DNA from: Paragyromitra xinjiangensis | Taxonomy: Eukaryota; Ascomycota; Pezizomycetes; Pezizales; Discinaceae | DNA length: 64,000 nucleotides | Direction: 5' to 3' | Assembly: GCA_038503065.1 (NCBI GenBank) | Contig: JBCAMK010000011.1 | Span: 1,922,001-1,986,000, forward strand | In this document: positions 42,853 to 54,773 of the stretch, one piece after another | Numbering within the stretch: position 1 is the stretch's first letter | Layout of the letters: each line of letters begins with the position of its first letter | The notes under the pieces: model-generated | What the model was told of the DNA's origin: nothing | The model's input: only the letters and a program-made list of their open reading frames with translations | Database searches by the model: none | Made by a program: the position numbers and the translations under genes

Positions 42853-43799
42853 CTTTCACTGGTAGGTTTCTTGTTTCCATTTCCGTACCGTTTTATGACC
42901 ATAGAGTTTTTTTCTTCGTCTATTTTACTGGGTGCTTAAGATAGAATTATACGAATATTCCACAGAGGGGTGTATTTTGGATCGCTACACATATCTGGGA
43001 AGATTCAAAGTGCAATTGTTTCTAAACGCGCAAAAAAAAATACTAGTCTAGGCGAATGATCCTAGAGTCATTCTAATTAGAAACGGATCGGGGGGGGGAG
43101 CAGCAATGGAGAATCTAACGTGTCCCATGGCTTGTATGTTAGCCCTAGCGAATGAAGTTCCGCACTTAGCTCGTATCTCATATTCAAGTTATGAATAACC
43201 ACTCGCGCAAAGCCACGAGACCTGTGTTGAAAAATAGGGATCGAGACTTGATTTATTTGAAGCCGCACTCCATACAGGTCCGAATTTATAGCCAGAGCAC
43301 GCATGCTAGTACATTAAAATTCTTCAACCTTCGGAACTTCCAATGTCCTCCCCACTAGGGTCTTCTAGTGGGTCTACTATCGATACCCGATTAATAAGCC
43401 CATCCACAACAACCTATGTTGTAAGGATAGAGATCAAAATTTGATTAACTCCCGACTGTGATACAGGCCCGAATTTGAGGGCTGTAATAAGCTCTTAAGT
43501 ACACAAATAATATTGGCTAAGGCGGATAGGTCTAGGGGCATAGGAAAGTGGTTGGTGAGATGGAGAATCTACATATGTAACAGTCATCTTAATCACGTGT
43601 TGTTCCTATATATTTATAAGTCCACGAGCTCGTACGCCAATCTCACTACTCACTACCACTTATCAGAACTATATCCTCTCTCACGTATAATTCTCCCTTC
43701 TTCAGAAGGTCTGAATGAACTTTTGGATGGCTTGTATCGCATTTTGGTCACTCATTATCACTCGTGCCAAGCTACTGAGACGAAGCTACATTAGCTAAG
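42853..43799. repeat. Decayed repeat with a 200-bp tandem duplication
   Basis: 43200-43310 and 43405-43505 align: CCTGTGTTGAAAAATAGGGA / CCTATGTTGTAAGGATAGAG, then GATTTATTTG / GATTAACTCC and ATACAGG-CCGAATTT. No gene. Confidence 0.5.
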
Positions 43800-46060
43800 G
43801 AATACCGTATCTTGCGAAAGGGAGCCATTCTTATAAGGGTTGCTCGTTATACTGGGCTTAGGCCATCTGCCGATTTGCCGGATACAGAGGTTTTCATTTA
43901 TGTATTTTGATCTTTCCTAGGTACTCAACGAAAATCAAAGTCTCGGGTGGCCTAGGAACCCTAACCCATGCCTAGGCCTAACTCAATCACGTGTGAAGGG
44001 CCAAATGAGTGTTAGTGAGCTAGAGGATATGACCTGAGCTGGGGGATAGGGTTTTTGGCATCTGGATACTACAATAATCGTCGAGTATGTTCGCTACAGT
44101 GTGGTATGGTAGTTGGCGTCTCACAAAATATCTTGAAATATCCTGAGGATAGTAGCTCACCAAAGAAGCATTTTGTAGGGAGAGAATTTCTAATAAGCCT
44201 GTTAATAGAGGTGAGGAGTCTCGGCGATCGTGGTCGATGGGAGATTAGCAACGGTCTCTGGGACTGCCCACTCCTAGATCCATACATTCTCGTGGCCGTA
44301 TGTGGTCAGATCGTAGTGACGGTGCTTATGAATAGATCTTGGACTAACTGCTGCAGGGTATAAGATTCTGGTTTCAGATAGTTTGTAGCTTGGGTGACAT
44401 TATGCACAGAAAATCACTCGCTTCCTGCGTTCCCATTTTATATATGGCCGCCCGGGTTATTGCGCTCTTATATTATTTGGGGATAAATTGTAATTAGTGC
44501 CTCCCCTCATGCAAAACTCGCATTTTCTTGAGGGCATGGGATCCCCTACCTCAACGTTAAACGCCATCTGAATCTATTGGTAACACTTACCTATAATCCA
44601 AACGAATTTATCGGGAAGGGAAGCGGGAAGTTATCTTACTAAAGACTAAAAGCCGAGCGAATAAGTCATGGAGGCACTGATAGTACTTTCAGAACTTTCT
44701 ATAGAGCAATATATAACAGAGGACTTACTAGAAAACAGTATCTCTAACAGCGCGTTCCCAGATATTTCGAGTGATGGATTGTGATTATATTCAGTATAGA
44801 TGGGTGAAGTGTGAGATGTCAATCCTCTATCCAGGCCGGTAGTTTTTGAAACTTGATTAGTAGTCCAAAAGACTCAATATGTGTTTGTAGTCTAATTGGA
44901 ATAAGATGGCGAAATAGGAAAAGGCGGAAAAAGCTTAAGTTCTTTAGATAAGGAGCTAATAATACATCACATCGATCGCCAAGAATGTGATTACGTGAGA
45001 GTTAGAACCGAGTGCTAGCCCGTGCTCTACTAGTGTTGCTATCCTAGAAACGAACCCCTGCTGGATTTCCTTTGTCTCTCCTGGCTGCTTATTAGCGGTT
45101 ACCCCTATTTCGTACTAGGTGCTGCCTTTAAGTTTTTTATCCGGGTATCTTGCTGACTCGTGATTTTCGGCGCCCAGCATATTTTTTCGAAATTATTATT
45201 TAAAAATGTGCAATTCCGCCCGGATAAAGGCCCGTTAGGTACGAACATGGGCGCCAAGCATCAAAGGCTGGGCACGGGGCAGCTCAACAGCTACTCAGAA
45301 GCCTTTAGATTAATTCTTGCAATTGAACAAATTAACTGCTTCACTTCACTCCTCCGGCTGCATTTGTGGCGAGTTGACCCTTTCCGGAAGTATGTGAGGA
45401 GGTTGGTTACAAAATGAATGGAACTTCAGTATTACATGTAGTCATGGATATATCAAGTTATATAAATGTATATGAGAATAAAATATTATTCGTACCAGTA
45501 CAAGGATATTTAGGCTATGATAACACGAGTGATATCTTGTGAACTCCGGAAGCGAGATACTACTGTAGGACGTCACGCTTTCCACCACCTTGCTTTTCAC
45601 CACCTCGCTTATAAGCGAACGTTCCTGTGCTCGAAGACTATAAACCCCTCCAACCCCCGCTGCCGCTTGTATGCGGCTATCGAGAAATAGAGGTATCAAT
45701 TTGTCTCGTTCCCAGCCTATCTTCCGTTATCTGTAATTTATCTAGAGACGCGCGAGGTACGAATCCTGGTGTTAAGCATCTAGGTACGAGACGGTATTAG
45801 CAATAGAGTTACGGTTAATAGTTCCGAGCCCGCTTAAAGCGCTATGGCGAGCCTTTAAGACAATATGGTGGTGGGGAATAGTTCGATCGCCGTGTTCGTG
45901 TTTGAAGCGATGGTATTAGTGAGACCGTGTAACGATCATAGTTTATCCCCGAAGTGGTAGTGTTGATAGGGAATAGTAGCAGTACCCCTTATGCTGGCAA
46001 TTCTGGGAACATCAGACATGGTTGTGTCTTGGAGGTGTGGCTTGAGTGTAAAACTAATTC
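43800..46060. repeat. Segmental duplication, copy 2 (partner 35490-37600)
   Basis: Same ordered blocks as the partner, including CATTATGCACAGAAAATCACTCG versus CTTATGCACGGAGTATCACTCG and TATATAAATGTATATGAGA. Frames at 44055-44363 and 45160-45417 have no domain. Confidence 0.65.
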
Positions 46061-49000
46061 TTTCCGCTGATTATCTGGTTTAGCGACTAGAAAAAGTGGG
46101 TAGCATTTAAGTACTAGCTTAAGGAATAAACCACCCTCGAAAAAGTACTAGGGCTTCCTGCCATCATAGGCGTGATTTAGGACAATCTAGAGATAGCCGT
46201 TTTGCTTGTGTGAGATTGCAAGAAAAACAGCGAGCGACGGCGAGGTAGCGGAGGTATGAGGGGCTAAAGCAAGCACATCTAGCGAGGGTGAGGGGAATGA
46301 AGGCTAGTTGTGGTAAGGGAACGGCAATATCTATGGGTATCTGCAGGAGCAGATAGGAATTGTGAGCGGAAGGGGCAAGATTAGACAAGAACTGATGAGA
46401 CCTACAAGTAACAAGAGGGATAGCAACCCTAAATCGGCAGAGATGGTGGCTACGGTAGATGAGAGCTGCTAGGGCCATTTTGTGGGAATTATCTACTCGC
46501 CAATCATGGTGGGGTGATAAGAAGCCTAAAAGCCAAGGTGGTAGGAAGGACGGTAGATAGGAAGGGAAGAAGGGAGGAAGGGAGAGAAGATAATAGGTAT
46601 ACGTGCCAAAGGATTGGGTATCAAGGGTTTTTAGGGCTTGGCAACCCTCCCCAGGTTGGGTGGTCTTCTATTATTAGAATTCTTGTCTTGCCGAGACTTG
46701 TAAGCCCGATTTATGCACTTTATGCTTTTACTAGCGACAACCTGACATGATCATGAAGGATTACGGCCAAAGGTTAGGTCGATCGTGCTAGTTGGGTGAA
46801 TCTTTGGGAGACGAGTTTTCTGGGGGCTTGGAGCTAGACACGGATTCCCGGACCGTCCCCCTCCGCCTCATGTTAAGGAGGAAGCATGCTTCTTGCTATT
46901 GCTGCTAGGATCCAACCTGCAGTGACGTGTTTGATATGACATGCAAGCGTATGGGGAGACGATGTTCAAATGGTCAAGATGTTCAGTTATAGTGATTAAG
47001 CCACAAAACCAATTTTTCAGTATCCTTGCCATTCCAACTTCACCACCAATACGCTTGTACCTCCCACTCTTGCCATCTCCGGGGTAGGTACTTCTCGCCG
47101 AGTGTCTCAACTCTACTCGTCACCAGCATACGAACCAACGAATCAAGGGATACAAGTCCTCCTAGGTAAGAACAAGTAGGTCGTTTGCGGGGCTGTTCAT
47201 TTCTCCTGACGATTCTCGACCTACGGCTTGACTCGTTTTTATCGTGCATCCCTTCATCAACCCGGTCGTCTGTCGGGTATTCTTTTGGGTTTGGTGCTGC
47301 CCACCGGGAACCGTACAGGAATCGTTCCTCCGATTACCAACCTACTGCAATCGCAAAGATTTAATTCATCGTCGCCATACACCCCGACCATCTGTCGAGC
47401 ACCGCTCGTCGGCCCGCATGAATAGCTCCTTCAGCCTTCTATCACGTAACGCTTGTAAGGACTACTCCTTACCTCACGTCTGCCGAGCGTCGCTTGTTAT
47501 CTAGTCGTTCCCAAGTAATTTATTTGATTCGTTACCACCGTGCAGCCCGGCTTCCCATTGAGCACGCTCGCTGGATACCCTAACCTTAGGCAATTTGCAC
47601 GAATAGTCATTTTCAAACAGTCTACTGTACTGTCTGGCCTTTTTGAGACTTGACGGTCCCGGACACCGCGTGCTGAATTGCACTTTGGGATGGCTTGCAG
47701 GCCGCCAGAATCTCACAGGAATCGTAGAGATCGTGGGCGGCCATCCACCATTATCCAGGCGGCCGAAATCCAAATTGACCCCCCGAATTTTTTTCCCTCG
47801 AAACCAATGGCGGAGCTAGAGTAAGCTTCAGACCCAGATCTTGGTAGCCCAGAGCACCTGTACTTTGCTTAAATATGACCGTATTTCAAGAGAAACCCTA
47901 ACCCTGCGTACCCAGCGAAAATTTTAGGAGCTACACATCGGGTAGTAGAACAACCTGGAGAGTAGGGTATAGCTAAGGGAATATGGTAGAAGGTAGTCTG
48001 GCCTGTAGGAATAAGAAGTTACTAGTGCGATAGAAGATACACTTCTTTTCTAGCTGATATACAGCTAAGCGAGCTGAAGAATTCACAGAGGAATATTAAG
48101 GATTGAAAAGGTATGGGGGAAATCAAGCACATGCTTTCCCCTCCTCCATAACCATCTAGCTGCCATATCCTATAGCTAAGCTTGAAACTCGTTTCAGGTT
48201 CATGTTATCTCTAGAAAGCGTGACAGAAAAAAACAGAGAACCATCTCTTTATTGGGTATTGTCTTGTATGCAGGGGGAATCCGCATCGGAGTACTACTGG
48301 GTGCTAAGCACCTGCTTCGATACTTATTCGCAAGCTTGAATATATACCCACATATGCATACTAATTGGAACAAGTGTCCCGGATTTGTGCACTCGGCGGC
48401 TTAGCTGCCATAACGGCTAAGCAGTTGAATTTTCAAGGCACCAGACAGCACACATGCGTGGGCACTAGATGACATGTCCCGGGCCGGGTCCCAACAAAGC
48501 CTTCGTAGCTTGTTGTCATTGACCAGTCAAAGCCGGTTGTGCTTGGGAATTGATTTTTTCGATCGACTGTGCATGAAATTGTACAATTGTGGGTGACGAT
48601 GATCAGCTGCAATCTTGGGATGATTCTGATAGGCGGAGAGCCGCTCCAAGAGTGGGAAATTTCTTCTCCGAGTTAGTTTCTCCTACATATTCCTCCTCTC
48701 TAACATGAAGGCAGTGAAATGAGTGGTCGGGAAAGTTGTTGTGCACTCACGTAAGTGGCTGGTCTGTGTACCTGGTACCGAAAACATATGAGATTTAGAG
48801 TATTGGTGAGTGGCGCATGGCTTCCTCATATCTGCTTTTTGCACTCCTAGATGGTTAGTGGGTATTATTTGCGCCATCGCAGCCCCCCGCCTACAAGGCC
48901 TAACAGACCATTTTTTGTTTAATAGCTTCCAAAATATCGAGCTATAAGATCCCTTTACATCCTGCCCCTTCAGTTGTGGTTTTTGGGGTATTGCAACAAG

Positions 49001-49234
49001 CGCAAAAGCCGGTAGTATACATAAACTATCTTAGCGCACCTACGAATACACGGTTGAGCGCTGACGCCCAAATCTCTACGTTTGTCTATTTCCATTCCGA
49101 AACCCCACGATATTCTGAATCAGCATCGATCCTGTTCATGCATAGGGCATTTAGGATCGACAGCCCAGCCACTTTAGTGTTTTCAATCTCTTGCTATCTT
49201 CCACCATTATCGTACTAGGATCAAACAATCTACA
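46061..49234. other. Intergenic, no gene supported
   Basis: Purine-rich stretches occur at 46200-46330 and 46540-46590 (GGAAGGGAAGAAGGGAGGAA). Positions 47250-47490 hold loosely repeated CGTCTGTCGGG / CATCTGTCGAGC / CGTCTGCCGAGC blocks. Short frames (47228-47504 plus, 47501-47773 minus) show no domain. The final 300 bases are the 5' flank of HeLo copy 5. Confidence 0.4.
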
Positions 49235-50347
49235 ATGCCAGTAGAGCCTGTCGGATTAATTTTAGGTGTTGTTAGCCTCATTGGGCTTTTCACGACCTGT
49301 CTCGACATGCTTGATACCATCTCTAGTCTCAAAACCCATGGTGCGGCTTACTTGGACTTAGTATGTGCGCTTGAGGTCGAAAGAGTCTTACTCTTGAAGC
49401 GGGGAGAGGCGGCCGGCTTGCTTCATAACCCGGGCCCGGCGGCCACTCGGCAGTCGGCTATCCAGCAGCGCTGCAGTGAGCATTTGGAGGACGAACGCGT
49501 CTTGCTTGCCGTTGCTGAAACCTTGGGTCGCCTCAAGATAAGGTTCGAAGATGCCAACGACCTCGTCAGAAAGTATACCCCACGGCATCGACCAACCGAT
49601 GATATCGTTTATATCCACCCTGTCCGCAACCCCCCTTCGGTTTTTGAGGCCGTGCATGCACGACAGGGGAGGATGTTGAAGCGTGTGCAAAGCGAGAATT
49701 CATTTACTATGAAAGCTCGCTGGGCTATCCACGGTCGTACCAAGTCCTTAGAATTGGTAAACAAGATCACTAAACTCAATGAGAATTTGCATCGACTTGT
49801 CCCTATCGCTAGGTTTACTGAGACCGAACATCTTCAAGCTGCTAGGCTACCTGGCCACCGCCTAGATCCAGCCACGGGCCCCACCGAGTACATCTCTCCC
49901 AACCTTCCTCAGATGCACAACGGGCTAGGACAAGTTACCCTAGCACATACAACAGACCACTGCGGTTGTCGAGAGATCGTGTTACTAGAAACATCAACTG
50001 AGACCCACGATTCGCATAGCTGCCGAGAGTTAACGTTAGTGGGAACTTCAATTGAAACCGACAGCTTGGACGGCACAACGGACTCCTCTAGCCACCGACA
50101 GACTCGAAGTATCTTGGCAGAGGCACGAGTCAGGAGCAGCATCTTAAAGGACAACCCAAACCGTGGTCAGCGTCCCGTTAAGCACCAGCGTAAGCAAGGC
50201 TGGGTGTATAGTACATTCTTTGTTCTCTCCGTTTACATGGTTGTTTCCTTCATAATCATCATTCTACTCATTGTCGCCATCATAAGCGTTATATTGCCCA
50301 AAATATTCTCTCCATTTGTTATTTTATTGCATAGTAGAGATCTATAA
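49235..50347 (+). CDS. HeLo-domain protein with C-terminal membrane anchor, copy 5 (370 aa)
   Basis: Intronless, MPVEPVGLILGVVSLIGLF. HeLo-like domain about residues 1-205: FTTCLDMLDTIS, LEVERVLLLKRGEAAGLL (Arg replaces the usual Trp of the KWGEA motif), FEDANDLVRKYTPRH, HARQGRMLKRVQSE, TMKARWAIHGRTKSLELVNK, LHRLVP. It has a small insertion after LHNPG (TRQSAIQQRC). The linker holds two similar Ser/Cys-containing blocks, GCREIVLLETSTETHDS and SCRELTLVGTSIETDS, an internal repeat. KQGWVYST then starts a long hydrophobic segment (about 327-354) followed by LPK and a second hydrophobic patch. Frame intact. Confidence 0.78.
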   Translation: MPVEPVGLILGVVSLIGLFTTCLDMLDTISSLKTHGAAYLDLVCALEVERVLLLKRGEAAGLLHNPGPAATRQSAIQQRCSEHLEDERVLLAVAETLGRLKIRFEDANDLVRKYTPRHRPTDDIVYIHPVRNPPSVFEAVHARQGRMLKRVQSENSFTMKARWAIHGRTKSLELVNKITKLNENLHRLVPIARFTETEHLQAARLPGHRLDPATGPTEYISPNLPQMHNGLGQVTLAHTTDHCGCREIVLLETSTETHDSHSCRELTLVGTSIETDSLDGTTDSSSHRQTRSILAEARVRSSILKDNPNRGQRPVKHQRKQGWVYSTFFVLSVYMVVSFIIIILLIVAIISVILPKIFSPFVILLHSRDL

Positions 50348-52780
50348 CTAAATCTCGATCCTTTTACCCTTACCACTGTTATTTTCTTGCTTTTTCAAGT
50401 CTAATCAATTCACACTTTTCTTATGTATCTAGTTTCTTGCGCTACTTTCAAGGTTTTGTCCTTGTAAGGAGTAGTAAGCGTGCCTTTTTCTTGTCGATCC
50501 TTTCCTTCTTTGTTATACTACTAGATGCATGAGATTGTGTGCAACTGCTCCATACATGTATCTAGGTCTCTCCACACTTTCCAAATCGTGCGAGGCATGA
50601 AGAGCCATGAAATCTACAAAGCATATCAATTACGAAGGGTTAGTAGTCTAGGACTATCAGACCCTCCTCTTTGACATGACTATTCTGAGGATACGGTTAG
50701 AGCGTATTTTGATGTGAATCGGGGTATCTAATGTGCCGCTTTTTTTGTGCTCAGTGCACTGCACTCCATTCATATATCCCAAATAATCTCAGGGCCTAGC
50801 TTATACTTTAATATCTTTAATTATCAGTCATAAATTATCACTCGTGCTAAGATACCAAGCTACTTGTTGGATATTGCTTCCTAATAGGTACGGGCTCCGT
50901 GACTCGGTCGGAGGTCTCGGAGGGGAGCTCGGGCAGAGGCTCAGGCACCCGTGGTCGAGCGCTCGGTGGAGCCTCGGGAATGGGAATAGTACGTGGACCT
51001 TTGTGGGTACGAAGTCATAGTATATAGAGAGCAAGAAGGCAATCAATCGAGTTTTTACAACACTACTGGAGGAATAACCTTGTGCGTATGTATTGTAAAT
51101 ATCGCTCGCTTGTTTCCTAGAGGCGAGATCTCTATATATACTGTGTTGTGGTGTTTGTGAATGCTTATGGGCTATTTATTGGAGTGATGCGCAATCTCGA
51201 TTTCAAATAGCCTATGAACCACATTCACCGCAAATCGCTCGATTTTACCGTTCTTAGTTGCTTCCTTCCGTACCGCACATAGCTATATTCCCTACTATTT
51301 GGCCCTATCCTTTACCCCACCTACGTAGGGCTTCCTATGTCTCGGCGTGCCACACGACTTATGAGTGATGCCCTGTGGTTCCAGCCGGCCCCCTCACGAT
51401 CGGTAATGCCAAATATATAGCTGGGAAGTACTTGAAGACAACTATCCATGCTAGTTCGTTGGGGGATTTGTGATTGTGGTCCTATCTTTAGCTATAGAGT
51501 CTCTCCCATCACCTTCAAGCATACACCAATATGTTGAGGTGTTTAGTAAAATTGTCGAAGGAAAGCTAGAGCTGTTGATCTAGATCCGGCCTCGGGCCTT
51601 TCCGCAAACTTAATTAGTTCGTAATTCATAAACCTGTCTACCGGAGGGGCGGCTGCAGCTGCTCCTGTAGAACCCCCTAAAATCCAAATCCTTTCGAGAG
51701 AATAGGTATGCAAGAATCTGGGCTGCTAATACAGGAGAGTAATCACTAGAACTGTTCCTGTTTGGGCTTACGGCTAGCGCCGGGCTGAATTGTAAGATAT
51801 CCTACTATATTAGATCTTGTTACTTCTCTACAGCTGCGTTATTTGCGGTGGACTGATCGTAAGGTAGAAATATCTTGAAGGGTTGGAGTGGGGTAGAATG
51901 TGATTCGAGAAGCCAAAGTCTTCCCGTACTCCAGGGCTTGCAGCTCGATGTATGCTGCCGATGACCAGCTTTTACAATTGCAATTACTCAACCAATACCC
52001 ATCTCCAACCCACAACTGACAGCCCCTGACCCTGGAAGGTTTGTGAAAAACCCATTATCTCCGAAATCCATGTGGTAGAAGTAAGCGAGAGCGGTTCTAC
52101 GATTTTTGAGGCTGCAATTGGAATAGCTACACGTTGTTCTATAGAGGTAACCAAAGCATCAACCAAAATGACCGGTAGGGCCATCTACTCACCTTACCAC
52201 GTGGATTCTAGAGATAATGAATTTTTCGAGTTTTTATGGTAGATTACCGACGTTGTACCGTTGCAGTAACTACTATAGATATCTCCACCTGAAAATCATA
52301 CTATTAGGACTGAGGTTTGTATTATTGGTATTTTAGGCCAACCTTCGCAATTTTAATAGGAAGACATTGATGTAAGATAATCAATTCTCACTACATAAAA
52401 CTACTATCGCCCTCGAGGATCTTCCGCTTAAAGGGTTATCGGCCTGATGCGTGACCTGGTAATGAGCCCAAGTTACGCCACATTCTGCATTGCCAAACTG
52501 TATCTCTCCGGGGACCTGTAGATCTTGGGTCGGGTATATGTATAGTGGGATATAGAGTAGTACAACCTTGGGGTTTTGTGGAGCGACAATTGTACTATAG
52601 TTTTAGGGTGTGGATAGATTGATGAACTATTCGATCTCTACTAAACCATGTAGTGCAACATACCTGAAAAACTATCATTTGCCCGTACGTTTGCATCCAG
52701 AGCGAATTCTTTATCGTGTATGCGATGACACCATATCATACTCTGGTCTGCCACGAAGATGTGTGGGTTTGGCTGAAAAT
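50348..52780. other. Intergenic, decayed sequence, no gene supported
   Basis: Copies of the recurrent TATCACTCG motif lie near 50829-50846 and 51222-51237. A minus frame at 51984-52184 has no domain. Otherwise nothing is recognised. Confidence 0.4.
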
Positions 52781-52794
52781 CTATTGGCAAAATC

Positions 52795-52856
52795 TCGTCA
52801 TAACCTATAGGGTTGGATACGTAAATGAATTACTACTACTACTACTACTACTACTA
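52795..52856 (+). mobile_element. Ultra-short LINE 3' end with (TAC)n tail and perfect 14-bp target duplication
   Basis: The insert reads TCGTCATAACCTATAGGGTT, then GGATACGTAAATGAAT and (TAC)n. CTATTGGCAAAATC flanks it at 52781-52794 and 52857-52870 without a mismatch. It starts at the same base (TCGTCATAACC) as the longer fragment near 17667 and includes a small hairpin (AACCTATAGGGTT). Confidence 0.85.
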
Positions 52857-52870
52857 CTATTGGCAAAATC

Positions 52871-54638
52871 ATTTCTATTTAGTTGATTCGGAACTGCGCA
52901 AAGCTGTGATCTTCGGGAGGGGGGGTCTCGGATCGTGATTCGGGATTCGTTGAACCAATTACCCACCGTTCCGAAGCGTCACGCGACGATCATTGAAACG
53001 CGCCGATCGACCTTTTCCGCTCAAGAGCCATGGCCGGACCTTGACAAAACTTTGCCGAAACATGAGTGAAAAGGCTTGGCGTATGTGGAGACTGGACTTT
53101 TGAGGTGGTGGGGGTGACGCAGGAAAACGCCTTACCTAGCTAGGTAGGTATGCTAAGCCCCACCCGTGGAAGTGAGACATAGAAACGGCTCCTCATTGAA
53201 TGAACAAATTTTACGTGACTGGTCCACGAATTCAGAAGCAAACTCGAATATCTTCATTCTAAAGACAGCCTTTCATCAGTTTTAGTTGTTACAATTCACT
53301 TTGTGTACTAGGAGCCTCATTCCGGCCTCTAGAGGAAGTAGTCGTGCTCCAGGGCACTGTAAGGCCTACGAGTACAAATATATGTATGCTATGTGAATAG
53401 CTCTTTAGCCGCGCTCGTGATATCTGTTGTGTAAACTATACATAAGACCGCCCAGCAGCTCAAGACCTAGTCATATCGCGAAAGTCCATTGTGTGGTATC
53501 GAGAATTGATGAGAAAGAGATGTAGTGATATTGTATTGTGGTTTTCATGTAGTGTACCCCACGAGCTGAACTGACTCGTGGGCTTGAGCCCGAATTGTAG
53601 ACTCGAATTTTTCTTTTTTTATAATGAATTTTATTATAGAGGGGAGCCACTACTATAATAGGATTGGCCCTTTATGGGTATTCATCCTACGGCATGGAAA
53701 TTCCAGCTAAATTTCAAACATCTTATGTCCAGCTTGAGACCGTTAAATCTCAAGGTAGCTTAGGAGCCGAGAAAAGGAGAAGAATGAAACTGGTCTGGAC
53801 TCCCGGAGGTGGAGTCCTAGAAACTAGAAGAGGGGATGACGATGGTTGGGCTCTAGTTTTCAATAGCAATTAGGTAATGATCTCTTTGAAATTATTTTCC
53901 AACGAATCCTAAAGTTAACCGTTATGGGTAAGCCAGGTTCGAGCCCAAGCCTGTATCGACTCGAGCAGGCGAGTGGGAAAACTATTTTCATGCTCTAATC
54001 TATCTGTCAAATGACCTAGTGATTTGGCTTCTTGCTGATTCTCGCTAGAAGGCCGGCCGGGGTTTAAGTTTTTTTTTACCTGTGGTTCTCCCCTTTTCCC
54101 TTTTCCATTACCCTCTGCGGGCTTTAATTTAGTACATGGGATGTTTCAACTACACAATTTTGACTGATTACGCAGCGCTATCTGGATGCAGGAACAGGTC
54201 TATTCGTACTTTTTGAACGTTATCGGCCGTGGATACTGGTCTGTTGCTAGCATATGGTACTGTATGCTCTAGCATATTGTAAGACGTGAGTAGCAGAGGG
54301 TGAACTTGATGTTTCGCTGCCCAAAGTAAGGCAATTTCTATAATTTGTCGCCTTTTTTTTAGGATTACGGGCTTAGCTGTGCAAGTCGGTGAGTTTGGGT
54401 CGCGGTGTGGTGATATAGCAACAGCAAGCTTTATGTAATTGATGCATCGTCTATACACCGCTAATACATAGGTTAACGGCTTTATCGTATCTCCCAATAG
54501 CATCGACGGGCTGGGCTTTGCGTGCTTTTTTTGTGCTACCCTACTCCCGCCAAAAATTTCGTCTGTTTTCCTGCCCACTCAATGTCAAAATCTCCACCAT
54601 CCGACGGACCACCATGAGAGATGTGGTTACCGATACTG
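52871..54638. other. Intergenic, no gene supported
   Basis: A 69-aa plus frame (53664-53873) looks partly coding but shows no domain and no splice partner. A minus frame at 54168-54578 has no domain either. T-rich stretch near 53610-53640. Confidence 0.4.
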
Positions 54639-54773
54639 TACTCGGGGCAATGAAGAACCCGAAAAGGCAAGCGGGAGTTGGCCAATTAGCCCCGATAATG
54701 TGGCTAGGGAGAGCGAATCAAAAAATCTTACCAGCAAAAGGCGTTTTCCGGTTCCTCACGCCTGCCCCGAGTA
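54639..54773. mobile_element. MITE, TACTCGGGGCA family (135 bp)
   Basis: TACTCGGGGCAATGAAGAAC on the left and the reverse complement TACTCGGGGCAGGCGTGAGG on the right, both continuing to GGAAAA/CGAAAA-GC. TA ends fit a TA target. Confidence 0.65.
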
